Origin: Aureispira sp964445645 | Lineage (GTDB): Bacteria; Bacteroidota; Bacteroidia; Chitinophagales; Saprospiraceae | Direction of reading: 5' to 3' | Assembly: GCA_964445645.1 (NCBI GenBank) | Contig: CAYULH010000004.1 | Span: forward strand, 27,846 to 91,845 | DNA: 64,000 nt | In this document: piece after piece, positions 1-6,707 of the stretch | Numbering within the stretch: the stretch's first letter is position 1 | Layout of the letters: the number at the start of each line of letters is the position of its first letter | Program-made: the position numbers and the translations under genes | Notes under the pieces: generated by a model | Seen by the model: the letters and a program-made list of their open reading frames with translations, nothing else | Told to the model about the DNA's origin: nothing | Databases searched by the model: none

Positions 1-372
1 ATTCTCCAAGGTAGCAAAGCCCATTCCCACCATAATAGCATAAACAATTCCGTCCATAGGCTCATCAAACACCTTTTTGGGGAAAATATAATATCTTATA
101 AATAGGTACTTGGCAAACTCTTCACTCAACGAAATGACAGCAAAAGCAAAGGTAAAAGTCACAAATGGGTCTTTTGCTGTGCCATAAATCCCCAAATCTC
201 GCATTCCAAACAACTCCATCTGCAAGGCAGGATAAGTACTTATCATTCCAAAAATAAAACACCAACTCAAGTACCACAAGGGTTCGCTATTGTGCCGATC
301 GCGCCAATAAATATACAAGACAATCAAAAATCCAGGCAAAACAGACAATAACAGGAGAAGTACAATATCCAT
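1..372 (-). CDS. PrsW family intramembrane protease (5' part, runs off window)
   Basis: Only the first 124 residues are in the window; the gene continues past the left edge. The translation opens with MDIVLLLLLSVLPGFLIVLY, a strong membrane segment followed by WRDRHNSEP. Further in are SLSEEFAKYL, FDEPMDGIVYAIM and GFATLEN. These match the conserved EExxK, EPxDGxxY and GFAxxEN blocks of PrsW-type membrane proteases (CAAX-protease-related glutamic/metal peptidases), which cleave membrane or secreted proteins within the bilayer. The ATG at 370-372 is the only sensible start. It is not visibly operonic: the next gene starts 1.2 kb away on the same strand. The family is assigned from motif order; the substrate is unknown. 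Confidence 0.8.
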   Translation of the reverse strand, partial: MDIVLLLLLSVLPGFLIVLYIYWRDRHNSEPLWYLSWCFIFGMISTYPALQMELFGMRDLGIYGTAKDPFVTFTFAFAVISLSEEFAKYLFIRYYIFPKKVFDEPMDGIVYAIMVGMGFATLEN

Positions 373-472
373 ATATAAATGAAGTTTAACTATATGTCTT
401 GCAAGATACACAACTGCTGGTATATCGTTTCAGTAAATAGAATAGTTATTATAAGATTGTATCCTAATCCTA

Positions 473-1540
473 TCAAAAAGTAGCCAACCACTGCTCTAAT
501 ACTTGTTCTAGCCTAGCCGTAGAAGGTGGGGTGAGTGCAGGAGGTTTTAATTGAGATAAGGCTTCTATTCCTGCTTTTATATCCAATTGGGCTTGCTCTT
601 GGGTAATACAACGCCCTTGCTCTGCCAATCGTTGCGCCAAATATTCTTGTTCGGTTTGACCCGGTGTAGGAATGAGCAAAGGAGGCGCTACTTGCAAGGC
701 AGCCAAATCGAGCAAGGTGCTGTAGCCCGAACGTGTAACGACCCATTGGCTTTGTGCAAATGCTGTTTGGAGCGCCGCCTGAGACATAAAATCTTGCTGG
801 TAGAGCTGTGGGCCTATTTGCTCCAATTGTTGCCTGCTGGGCTTGCCCCGTACCATTAAGCTCTTGTAGGGCAATGCTGATAATTGCTCCTTGAGCGCAG
901 CTTCTAGGTATTGGCGTTGGGGTTCGGGGCCAGATAGCACGACTAGAATATCCCATTGGTGGGGCAAGGGTGCTACTGCCGAAAAACGCGATATGGCCCC
1001 CAAGTACTGTGTATTGGGCAAGGGTGGATGCGCCAAACTACCGGCCAAATTATCTGCCCCTGCCCTATCGGGCACCCAGCAAGCATCAAACGCCCTAATC
1101 AAACGCTGGTGCAAGGCATTGACCAAGGGTGGCATAACCCAAGGCGGAAGTATCAAGTGCAACTGATGCCCCACAAAAACAGAAGGCACCTTGGCAGAGC
1201 GCAAACCATACCTATTGTCACTAATAATAGCATCAATCGCATACTTTTTGATCATTGCTGCTGCTTGTTGCTTTTCGGCACGAATGGCCTTGAGCATTTG
1301 AGGAAGTTGCCGTGCGATATTCCACACCATATTACTGCTGGGATAACGAATATTATAACTTGGCAGTTCTACCCAAGACAACTGTGGATAATGCGCCTTC
1401 CAGAGTGCCAATGCGGCTCCATCAGAGGCCAATACTACTTGTACCCCTTTTGCTTGCAAGGCATCAATAATAGGAATACAGCGCGTGGCATGTCCCAAAC
1501 CCCAATTAAGTGCCGCTACCAGTATTGTTTTTTGCTTCAT
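473..1540 (-). CDS. MurG-like glycosyltransferase
   Basis: A 355-residue protein starting MKQKTILVAALNWGLGHATR. The N-terminal Gly-rich loop (WGLGHATR) and the C-terminal block VVTRSGYSTLLDLAAL are the two halves of a GT-B fold as in MurG/GT28 enzymes, where the second block binds the UDP-sugar. No signal peptide or membrane segment is seen, so a cytoplasmic or peripheral membrane enzyme is likely. The frame can be opened ten codons upstream only with a TTG; I chose the ATG at 1538-1540 because the alignable domain begins right there. Donor and acceptor are not identifiable. It is probably a lipid- or envelope-glycan transferase, but not MurG itself, since no cell-wall genes surround it. Confidence 0.75.
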   Translation of the reverse strand: MKQKTILVAALNWGLGHATRCIPIIDALQAKGVQVVLASDGAALALWKAHYPQLSWVELPSYNIRYPSSNMVWNIARQLPQMLKAIRAEKQQAAAMIKKYAIDAIISDNRYGLRSAKVPSVFVGHQLHLILPPWVMPPLVNALHQRLIRAFDACWVPDRAGADNLAGSLAHPPLPNTQYLGAISRFSAVAPLPHQWDILVVLSGPEPQRQYLEAALKEQLSALPYKSLMVRGKPSRQQLEQIGPQLYQQDFMSQAALQTAFAQSQWVVTRSGYSTLLDLAALQVAPPLLIPTPGQTEQEYLAQRLAEQGRCITQEQAQLDIKAGIEALSQLKPPALTPPSTARLEQVLEQWLATF

Positions 1541-1696
1541 AAGTGGCTTAATTTGAATAGAGTTATCCAAAAGTTATCTTAAACCTAAGATAGTTTTGGT
1601 AGAAACCGCAGGAGATTTACTATTTTTAAGCAATAGGAGTATACTTTTGGCGTTCTATATAAGCGGAAACTATTCCCAAATTCTATTATTCAAGTG

Positions 1697-1857
1697 TATT
1701 AATTCATCCTTACTTCGTTGGAAATCGTATCTAATTGATTATCAGTATATCACAGAAAATAGACCAAAGTCATAAAAGACTGATAATCAATTAGATACAA
1801 GATGATTTTTTAGCTTTTTTATAAAAAAAGTAAAAAATCCACGAAGTATTAATTCAT
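1697..1857 (+). repeat. Family A interspersed repeat, copy 1
   Basis: An intergenic element with nested inverted repeats. The inner arms are perfect 19-mers (1728-1746 TATCTAATTGATTATCAGT and 1779-1797). The outer arms are TACTTCGTTGGA at 1711-1722 and TCCACGAAGTA at 1838-1848. The element is flanked by a direct repeat (ATTAATTCAT, ending at 1707 and 1857) that looks like a target duplication. A second copy lies at 40849-41050 and an end of a third at 63940-64000. Its right end stops 13 nt before the ATG of the small lipoprotein at 1864. No coding capacity. Confidence 0.8.
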
Positions 1858-1863
1858 ATCATC

Positions 1864-1962
1864 ATGAAAAATTCAAGAAAGGTACTTTTAATGCTCGTAG
1901 CTATTGTGTTTGCCATAGGAATGACCGGTTGCAAGGCTGGTTGTGGTTGCCCTCAATGGTAG
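1864..1962 (+). CDS. Tiny lipoprotein, 32 residues
   Basis: A short reading frame, MKNSRKVLLMLVAIVFAIGM followed by TGCKAGCGCPQW. A basic N-terminus, a hydrophobic stretch and a lipobox ending in TGC form a textbook lipoprotein signal, so the mature peptide would be only about ten residues (CKAGCGCPQW) with three Cys. A second small lipoprotein of the same layout follows at 2059, which supports both being real. It begins right behind repeat family A copy 1. Function unknown; it resembles other short Bacteroidota lipoproteins with a Cys-Pro motif after the lipidated Cys. Confidence 0.5.
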   Translation: MKNSRKVLLMLVAIVFAIGMTGCKAGCGCPQW

Positions 1963-2058
1963 ATTCGTGTGCTATTGATTTGCCCCACAACCTAATCTTA
2001 ATTTGCTTGTTTGTTTTTTTAGGCTTTAGAAGTACAAAAACATTAACACATATTCATC

Positions 2059-2181
2059 ATGAAAGATTCTTTGAAAAAAATAACCATCTTGCTGGCTATT
2101 GCAGCATTCTTGACCTCTATTAGCAGTTGCCGTACACAGCAGGGCTGTCCCAACAATTTTTCTATTGAAATTGGCAAATAG
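2059..2181 (+). CDS. Tiny lipoprotein, 40 residues
   Basis: Starts MKDSLKKITILLAIAAFLTS, then ISSC and a short tail RTQQGCPNNFSIEIGK. The signal has a basic start, hydrophobic core and SSC lipobox; the mature chain would be about 17 residues with a second Cys in a GCP motif. It is the tandem neighbour of the 32-residue lipoprotein at 1864, and shares C-(x4-5)-CP spacing with it and with the 82-residue lipoprotein at 30611. No known family is recognised. Acceptance rests on the clean signal sequence and the pairing. Confidence 0.55.
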   Translation: MKDSLKKITILLAIAAFLTSISSCRTQQGCPNNFSIEIGK

Positions 2182-2190
2182 AGCTTGACA

Positions 2191-2238
2191 TGTTTTTGCA
2201 GTAGAGACACTAAAACCTACGTCTCTGCTACAAAAACA
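2191..2238 (+). terminator. Imperfect hairpin after the small lipoproteins
   Basis: TGTTTTTGCAGTAGAGAC (2191-2208) pairs with GTCTCTGCTACAAAAACA (2221-2238), with two mismatches around a 12-nt loop. It lies ten bases past the stop of the 40-residue lipoprotein. There is no clean U-tract on the plus side, so it may be a stem-loop repeat rather than a strict intrinsic terminator. Confidence 0.4.
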
Positions 2239-2331
2239 CATTGGTCAATATTTCTAACGCATCCCAAATGCGTCCCAATAGCTCGCTCTTCTTGTTTTTT
2301 ATTTAAATAGTAGATTTTTATCATTAGCACT

Positions 2332-3669
2332 ATGTTAAAAATATTAACATTATTAACATGTTTAATGGGTGCTAATTTGCTTCTAGCGCAAGATTCGACT
2401 ACACAAGAAATTCGCAGCTACATAGATATGCAAATGCACCCTACCATGCACGTTCCTTATAGCTTCTTTGGTAAGGGTTTTGAATTTTTTGAGGACAAAA
2501 AGCCGCCACACTTAAGCTATAGGCACCAGTTCAAAAACGTAAACTATGCCAATTATTGGCAACAGAACGAAGGCGCAAGAATCATTGTAGCTGGCGCACT
2601 CACTACGGAATGGGTCAAAAGCCCTAAACGTGCCAAAAAGGTCATTCTACAACAATTGGACTACATCCACAATTTTGCGGCAGCTCATGCCGATCAATTT
2701 GTAGTAGCCAAAAGCCCCGAAGAAGTCCGAACCTATTATCACACCACCAATAAGACCATTATTGTCTTTTCTATAGAAGGTGCCAAAAGGCTTATCAATA
2801 GCCTAGAAGATGCCCAGTTTTGGGCCAATCAAGGGGTGGCCTTCATTACCCTCATGCACTTGGTCGATTCGGAATATGGGAGCGCAGCCATTCGCCCCGG
2901 ATTATTCACCACCCTGCTCAACCTAAAAGGGGCATTCAAAGCCAAGAAAAAAAGACGACTCCAAGAAAAGGGCAAACAGGCCATACGGTGGCTCGCTCAA
3001 GCAGGCATTATGACCGACCTGACCCACATGGAGCAACAAACCCGAAAAGATGCCCTAGCTTTTATGCGCCACAACAACATTCCTCCGCTCTCTACCCACG
3101 ATTGTTTCAAAGACATTCAAAATACGGCTCGTGCTATTAGCGGCGAGGATATTTTGGCCATTTATCAGTTGCAGGGATTGATGGCACTGCCCATTAGTGG
3201 CATAGAAATGCAATTGGATAAGCCCAGCAGTTATTATCAACAAAAAGAAGACAGCCTGACCAAAGCAGGTTGCCACTGTGCAGGTTCCATAGATTCTTAT
3301 AAGTTTATGTATCAGGAGGTGCAAGCTTATATTGAGTCCAATGTGGGGGTAATTGTGGGCGATACGGCCCTTGCTTTTTCAGATTTGAGCGAAGCGGAAA
3401 AGGTAAAGTTTGCCCTCGGTTTTCAGAGCGATTTTAATGGTTGGCTCAATCACAGCCGCCCTAGAGTGGGCAAAAAAGGCTGCTACCCCATGGATCCCAA
3501 CAAAACCTATGAAGCCATTGAACTGCAAGGCTTGGCGCATCCGGGTTTGTTGGCATCGCAGTGGCGTTTGCTCGAAAAGGAGGGCGTAGATTTGCAGCCT
3601 ATACAGCGTTCGGCCGAACGTTTTGTACAGCTTTGGGAGTATTTTAGGGCCAATAAAGGAACTTGGTAG
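2332..3669 (+). CDS. Secreted M19 (membrane dipeptidase)-like protein
   Basis: A 445-residue protein with signal peptide MLKILTLLTCLMGANLLLAQ (Sec type I, cleavage after LLLAQ). Domain landmarks in order: YIDMQMHP near the mature N-terminus, FSIEGAK, DLTHME, LSTHDCF and FQSDFNGW. This is the order of metal-binding and catalytic blocks in M19 renal-dipeptidase-like enzymes (HxD, E, H, H, SDFDG). The first metal motif is altered (D-M-Q-M-H instead of D-x-H-x-D) and GSDFDG reads QSDFNG, so catalysis is doubtful or atypical. A second divergent homologue sits at 15392. Likely periplasmic or outer-surface. The family is likely; dipeptidase activity is unproven. Confidence 0.7.
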   Translation: MLKILTLLTCLMGANLLLAQDSTTQEIRSYIDMQMHPTMHVPYSFFGKGFEFFEDKKPPHLSYRHQFKNVNYANYWQQNEGARIIVAGALTTEWVKSPKRAKKVILQQLDYIHNFAAAHADQFVVAKSPEEVRTYYHTTNKTIIVFSIEGAKRLINSLEDAQFWANQGVAFITLMHLVDSEYGSAAIRPGLFTTLLNLKGAFKAKKKRRLQEKGKQAIRWLAQAGIMTDLTHMEQQTRKDALAFMRHNNIPPLSTHDCFKDIQNTARAISGEDILAIYQLQGLMALPISGIEMQLDKPSSYYQQKEDSLTKAGCHCAGSIDSYKFMYQEVQAYIESNVGVIVGDTALAFSDLSEAEKVKFALGFQSDFNGWLNHSRPRVGKKGCYPMDPNKTYEAIELQGLAHPGLLASQWRLLEKEGVDLQPIQRSAERFVQLWEYFRANKGTW

Positions 3670-3692
3670 GAGCTTATCAATGCTTGGGTCAG

Positions 3693-3992
3693 CTAAACAT
3701 ACAAGTCCACCTCAATTTCTTGCTCCAGTTTCAACCGTAATTTTTTTCTAATTTCGGCCTTGAGGGGCAACAAATAGGTGTCGAGTTTGGTATCAAACCA
3801 AATGGCTGTTTGCCATTGGACATTTTTAATGGAGGCGGTTATTTTCATTCGGCCCCAGCCCTCTTCTTGCCATTGCAGGTTTGCTCGAATCTCCTTGGAG
3901 ATGGCTTTGGGTAAGGAGACAAAGTACCAGCTATTGGGGGCATTATGTTTCCAGATTTTGGCGGGGTAGTGGTAGTGGATGGTGTGGGGCAT
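3693..3992 (-). CDS. DUF1905 domain protein
   Basis: A 99-residue cytoplasmic protein beginning MPHTIHYHYPAKIWKHNAPN. The blocks SWYFVSLPKAISKEIR, GWGRMKITASI, WQTAIWFDTK and YLLPLKAEIRKKL follow the DUF1905 pattern (small beta-rich domain, function unknown). The frame stays open 44 codons further upstream, but that part translates the inverted-repeat element at 3996-4313, so I place the start at 3990-3992. It faces the M19-like gene tail to tail (24 nt between stops). Confidence 0.75.
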   Translation of the reverse strand: MPHTIHYHYPAKIWKHNAPNSWYFVSLPKAISKEIRANLQWQEEGWGRMKITASIKNVQWQTAIWFDTKLDTYLLPLKAEIRKKLRLKLEQEIEVDLYV

Positions 3993-3995
3993 GGG

Positions 3996-4313
3996 TTTGG
4001 GCAGGGCTGTTAAGTTCTGATTATTGATGATGCAAATTGTAAACCCCGAAGGGGTGATATTATTATAGCTTTGTTTGCAAAGCGTATTTTTGAACCCTGA
4101 AAGGGTGATATTATTAATATACAAGGTGATAATGACATCCCTTCGGGATTTAAAGGCATTTCATAGACATTATTACTACTATAATGCCATCCCTTCGGGA
4201 TTTTTTCCAACAATATTCAGAGGAATTTTCTAGAACTTAACAGCCCTACCCTTCGGGGTTTTTCCAGCAGCATTCAGATTAGTTTTTTCCAGAACTTAAC
4301 AGTCCTGCCCAAA
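3996..4313. repeat. Inverted-repeat element with internal CCCGAAGGG hairpins
   Basis: Terminal arms at 3996-4018 (TTTGGGCAGGGCTGTTAAG...) and 4291-4313 are inverted repeats of 23 bp with one mismatch. Inside are five short stem-loops of the type CCCGAAGGG or CCCTTCGGG (about 4043, 4094, 4137, 4189 and 4252), and two tandem copies of a roughly 55-bp block ending in AGAACTTAACAG. No ORF or transposase is present. The element fills the whole space between the DUF1905 start and the end of the HtrA-type gene. It may be a miniature mobile element or a repeat-type terminator cluster. Confidence 0.7.
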
Positions 4314-4315
4314 CA

Positions 4316-5845
4316 CTACTCCATAATAATCTTTAGCCGCTCCAGTATCTCATAAGCTGGTATTCCAAATGCCACGCCTTCTACACCAAAACCTTTGAGT
4401 TTAGCAGAAACCACTCCTATTACTTCGCCTTGCTTGTTCACCAATGGCCCACCACTGTTTCCGCTGTTGACACTCGCATCTGTCTGTATGAGTTTTGTAT
4501 TGTCAATATTTCTTACACCTGATATAATCCCTTTAGATACGGTCTGAGACAAGTCCTCTGCCGATGGCGTTCCTATGGCATATACCTCCGAGGCAATTTC
4601 AACATCCTTGGAGAGATTGATTTTGTATGGAACCATGTCTTTTACATCAATTTTTAACAAGGCCAAATCATAGATTTTACTTACACGCACTATCTCCACA
4701 TCGTGTTCGGTATTATCATTTAATACCACTTTTATGCCCGCCGTATCGGCTACTACATGATAATTGGTAATGATATAGCCATCGCTGCTAATCAAAAAAC
4801 CACTCCCAAAACCCTGATCTGATGTCACTGTTAAGGTTGATTTGACGCTTTCTGATAATTTGGACGCATATTTACTTGGTTTGGAGATTTGGAATGCTTT
4901 CATTTCGTCCTCTTTCTCCGCCTCACTTTTATCCATCAACAAGGCTTTCACCTGCTCCGAGTTAACAAACGCTGTAAAACCTTTCTCCATAACATCATCT
5001 ATCGCTTTATTCATGGCTAACTCACTCTTAGAATACTCTTCCACTACAAACTCCGCAGATTTTGAAGTAGTCGTTTGTGTATAGATAGTTTTGCCATAAT
5101 AATCTAATACGTCCCATTTAATGGACAAGCCCACCGTAATCATTCCTCCTTGATAAACAGCACTAGGTCTAGCTCTAACATAATCAATGGCATAACTATT
5201 AACAGTAGCATCTACCAATAAGTTATTAAGATAGCTACTTTTGAGGGCTTTTCTTGTGGTATCAATATACCCCTTCTCTTTCAATAATTCATTGAGTACA
5301 CTCGTAAAGATGGTATTTTCAATGCTAATTCCCTCATTGTCATCATATCCCACATTACTTGGAATGTTTCGGAGATAACTTTTGTAAGATGAAAAAAAAC
5401 TGTAATTAATACTATCTCTTACAAGGTCTACTTCTACTTTATTAACTCTAATACTTTTCGAATCAGGCAATTTTTCCTCTAATATCTCTTCTTTGGTGTA
5501 GTTTATTTCACCTCTATCATAATCCCAACATTTAGGTGACATCATATCTACATAAACAGGTATTAATGTTACATAAGATATTATAAACAAAGGAGATGTT
5601 TTATAAGGCATGATAACCATATTCTTATCCCGATAACCTTCGGCCTCAATAGTTATTTGTTTGGGTCTATCATCTCGTTTCACCAAATACTTTCCTTTCT
5701 TCATTTTTGGCGTTTCGCCATTTATCAGAATTTTATCCGATTCACTTTCTTTATTAATAACTATTTTTTGGTAAGGAGGATTAAATATAGCGGCACAGCT
5801 ACTCAAAATCACAGCCATAAGCATAAAGTATATTGCTTTTTTCAT
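4316..5845 (-). CDS. Lipoprotein with C-terminal HtrA/S1C serine protease domain
   Basis: 509 residues. The lipoprotein signal MKKAIYFMLMAVILSSC puts Cys17 at the lipidation site. Residues about 28-75 (IVINKESESDKILINGE...EAEGY) look like a PEGA-type beta domain. Residues about 125-310 form an unrecognised domain. Residues about 335-509 are a trypsin-like HtrA protease with a complete triad: His363 (TNYHVV), Asp393 (YDLALLKID) and Ser464 (GNSGGPL). There is no C-terminal PDZ domain, unlike DegP/DegQ. Probably anchored in the outer membrane facing the periplasm. A TATATTTG box lies upstream at 5911-5918 on the same strand. Unusual: the protease is fused to a large N-terminal region instead of PDZ domains. 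Confidence 0.8.
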   Translation of the reverse strand: MKKAIYFMLMAVILSSCAAIFNPPYQKIVINKESESDKILINGETPKMKKGKYLVKRDDRPKQITIEAEGYRDKNMVIMPYKTSPLFIISYVTLIPVYVDMMSPKCWDYDRGEINYTKEEILEEKLPDSKSIRVNKVEVDLVRDSINYSFFSSYKSYLRNIPSNVGYDDNEGISIENTIFTSVLNELLKEKGYIDTTRKALKSSYLNNLLVDATVNSYAIDYVRARPSAVYQGGMITVGLSIKWDVLDYYGKTIYTQTTTSKSAEFVVEEYSKSELAMNKAIDDVMEKGFTAFVNSEQVKALLMDKSEAEKEDEMKAFQISKPSKYASKLSESVKSTLTVTSDQGFGSGFLISSDGYIITNYHVVADTAGIKVVLNDNTEHDVEIVRVSKIYDLALLKIDVKDMVPYKINLSKDVEIASEVYAIGTPSAEDLSQTVSKGIISGVRNIDNTKLIQTDASVNSGNSGGPLVNKQGEVIGVVSAKLKGFGVEGVAFGIPAYEILERLKIIME

Positions 5846-5910
5846 GTATTTTTGTGTTTTGTTTTCTTTTTATTAAAATGTAATATGGATGATATTTTAA
5901 AATATTCACT

Positions 5911-5918
5911 CAAATATA
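5911..5918 (-). promoter_or_regulatory. Candidate -7 box (TATATTTG) for the HtrA-type lipoprotein gene
   Basis: On the minus strand this reads TATATTTG, matching the Bacteroidota TAnnTTTG -7 consensus, 66 nt upstream of the ATG at 5843-5845. A good -33 TTG at 19-21 nt is not visible, so confidence is limited. Confidence 0.4.
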
Positions 5919-6043
5919 CGCAATTTAGTAGGTTTTCATTATAAAACGTGTGCGTATTTTTTACAAAAAAAAACTGATAATCTAAGGGGCTATCAGATGC
6001 TTCGTATATTGAAAAATACTTCCAATAGTTAGTAGAGCCACCA

Positions 6044-6342
6044 TCACGCAGCACGCTTATCAGCAGTCGGAATATCTTTCAATTCTTCTTCTAATTTAGC
6101 ATTCAATTCCTCCAAGTCATAATCATCTTGCAAACCAAGCCAGAACTTGGCAGAAATACCAAAATATTTGCTCAATCTCAAAACTGTATCTGCCGTTACA
6201 CGCCGATTTCTCTTAATTATTTGACTAATTCGAGTTGAGGTATTCTCAAATCCTTAGCAAGTCTGTATTGGCTAATTTCCATTGGCACTAAAAATTCTTC
6301 TAATAAAACTTCGCCGGGGTGTATGTTTGGTAATTTTTCCAT
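6044..6342 (-). pseudogene. higA: HigA-family antitoxin, frameshifted
   Basis: The first 35 codons read MEKLPNIHPGEVLLEEFLVP...RLAKDLRIPQ and then stop in-frame. Shifting by one base continues with RISQIIKRNRRVTADTVLRL and KYFGISAKFWLGLQDDYDLE to a stop at 6044-6046. Together they make a complete HigA-type HTH_3/XRE antitoxin of about 99 residues. The break is at 6235-6236, where one T of the expected GAGTTTGAGG is missing. It could be a true pseudogene or a homopolymer sequencing error. No higB toxin precedes it; the upstream 160 nt hold only the tRNA terminator region, so the toxin is absent either way. Confidence 0.8.
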
Positions 6343-6421
6343 TGGAATAATAGGTTGATTAGTGGTAAGGTCTAATTAGGTGTACTAAAGTACAAAATTT
6401 GCACATTGCTTTTTTCCTAGA

Positions 6422-6444
6422 TTGTGCCACACTACATGGCACAA
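6422..6444. repeat. 8-bp inverted repeat TTGTGCCA/TGGCACAA
   Basis: TTGTGCCA at 6422-6429 and TGGCACAA at 6437-6444, separated by 7 nt, lie 80 nt upstream of the HigA-type start. It has the size of an operator dyad and could be an autoregulatory site, but nothing else supports that. Confidence 0.3.
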
Positions 6445-6469
6445 ATTCATTTTGCAGCAGCCCCAAAAA

Positions 6470-6504
6470 CAAAAAAAGCCTGATAATCATAAGATTACCA
6501 GACT
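6470..6504 (-). terminator. Intrinsic terminator of tRNA-Leu
   Basis: On the minus strand a 12-bp stem, AGTCTGGTAATC (6493-6504) with GATTATCAGGCT (6477-6488), has a 4-nt loop and is followed by seven Ts (6471-6477). It begins four bases after the encoded CCA of the tRNA. Confidence 0.85.
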
Positions 6505-6507
6505 CTT

Positions 6508-6594
6508 TGGTGCCCCGAGGGGGAATCGAACCCCCACTCCCTTGCAGGAACTGGATTTTGAATCCAGCGCGTCTACCAATTCCGCCATCAGGGC
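6508..6594 (-). tRNA. tRNA-Leu (CAA anticodon)
   Basis: On the minus strand it begins GCCCTGATGGCGGAATTGGT and ends in CTCGGGGCACCA. The 7-bp acceptor stem GCCCTGA/TCGGGGC, the D-arm, the anticodon arm CTGGA-TTCAAAA-TCCAG with anticodon CAA, the long class II variable arm and the T-arm GGGGGTTCGATTCCCCC can all be drawn. The 3' CCA is encoded. A promoter (6629-6659) and a terminator (6470-6504) make it an independent transcription unit. Confidence 0.95.
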
Positions 6595-6628
6595 TTGTAG
6601 ACTGTGTGCTTGTTCATTGAAGCGATTG

Positions 6629-6659
6629 CAAATATACGGCAGATTTTGACAACTGCAAA
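6629..6659 (-). promoter_or_regulatory. Bacteroidota-type promoter of tRNA-Leu
   Basis: On the minus strand TTTG (6656-6659) and TATATTTG (6629-6636) are 19 nt apart, the standard -33/-7 arrangement of the Bacteroidota housekeeping sigma factor. Transcription would start near 6621, about 27 nt before the mature tRNA 5' end at 6594. Confidence 0.75.
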
Positions 6660-6707
6660 CATTTTGGCAGTTTTTTTCTAAAAAAACAAAAAAACAAAGA
6701 TTTTGAT

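Noticed and set aside
956..1582. Long open frame (about 208 codons) on the plus strand
   Set aside because: It lies wholly antisense to the glycosyltransferase, whose frame shows clear GT-B motifs; the antisense translation is Cys/His/Arg-rich with no domain.
3996..4313. Possible insertion sequence
   Set aside because: Terminal inverted repeats are present but there is no transposase ORF; kept only as a repeat element.
5842..6054. 70-codon minus-strand frame upstream of the HtrA-type gene
   Set aside because: Low-complexity, aromatic/Lys-rich translation with no signal or domain; it overlaps the promoter region and the end of the HigA pseudogene.
6422..6444. Inverted repeat as the tRNA terminator
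   Set aside because: A better stem with a T-tract lies at 6470-6504, directly behind the tRNA.
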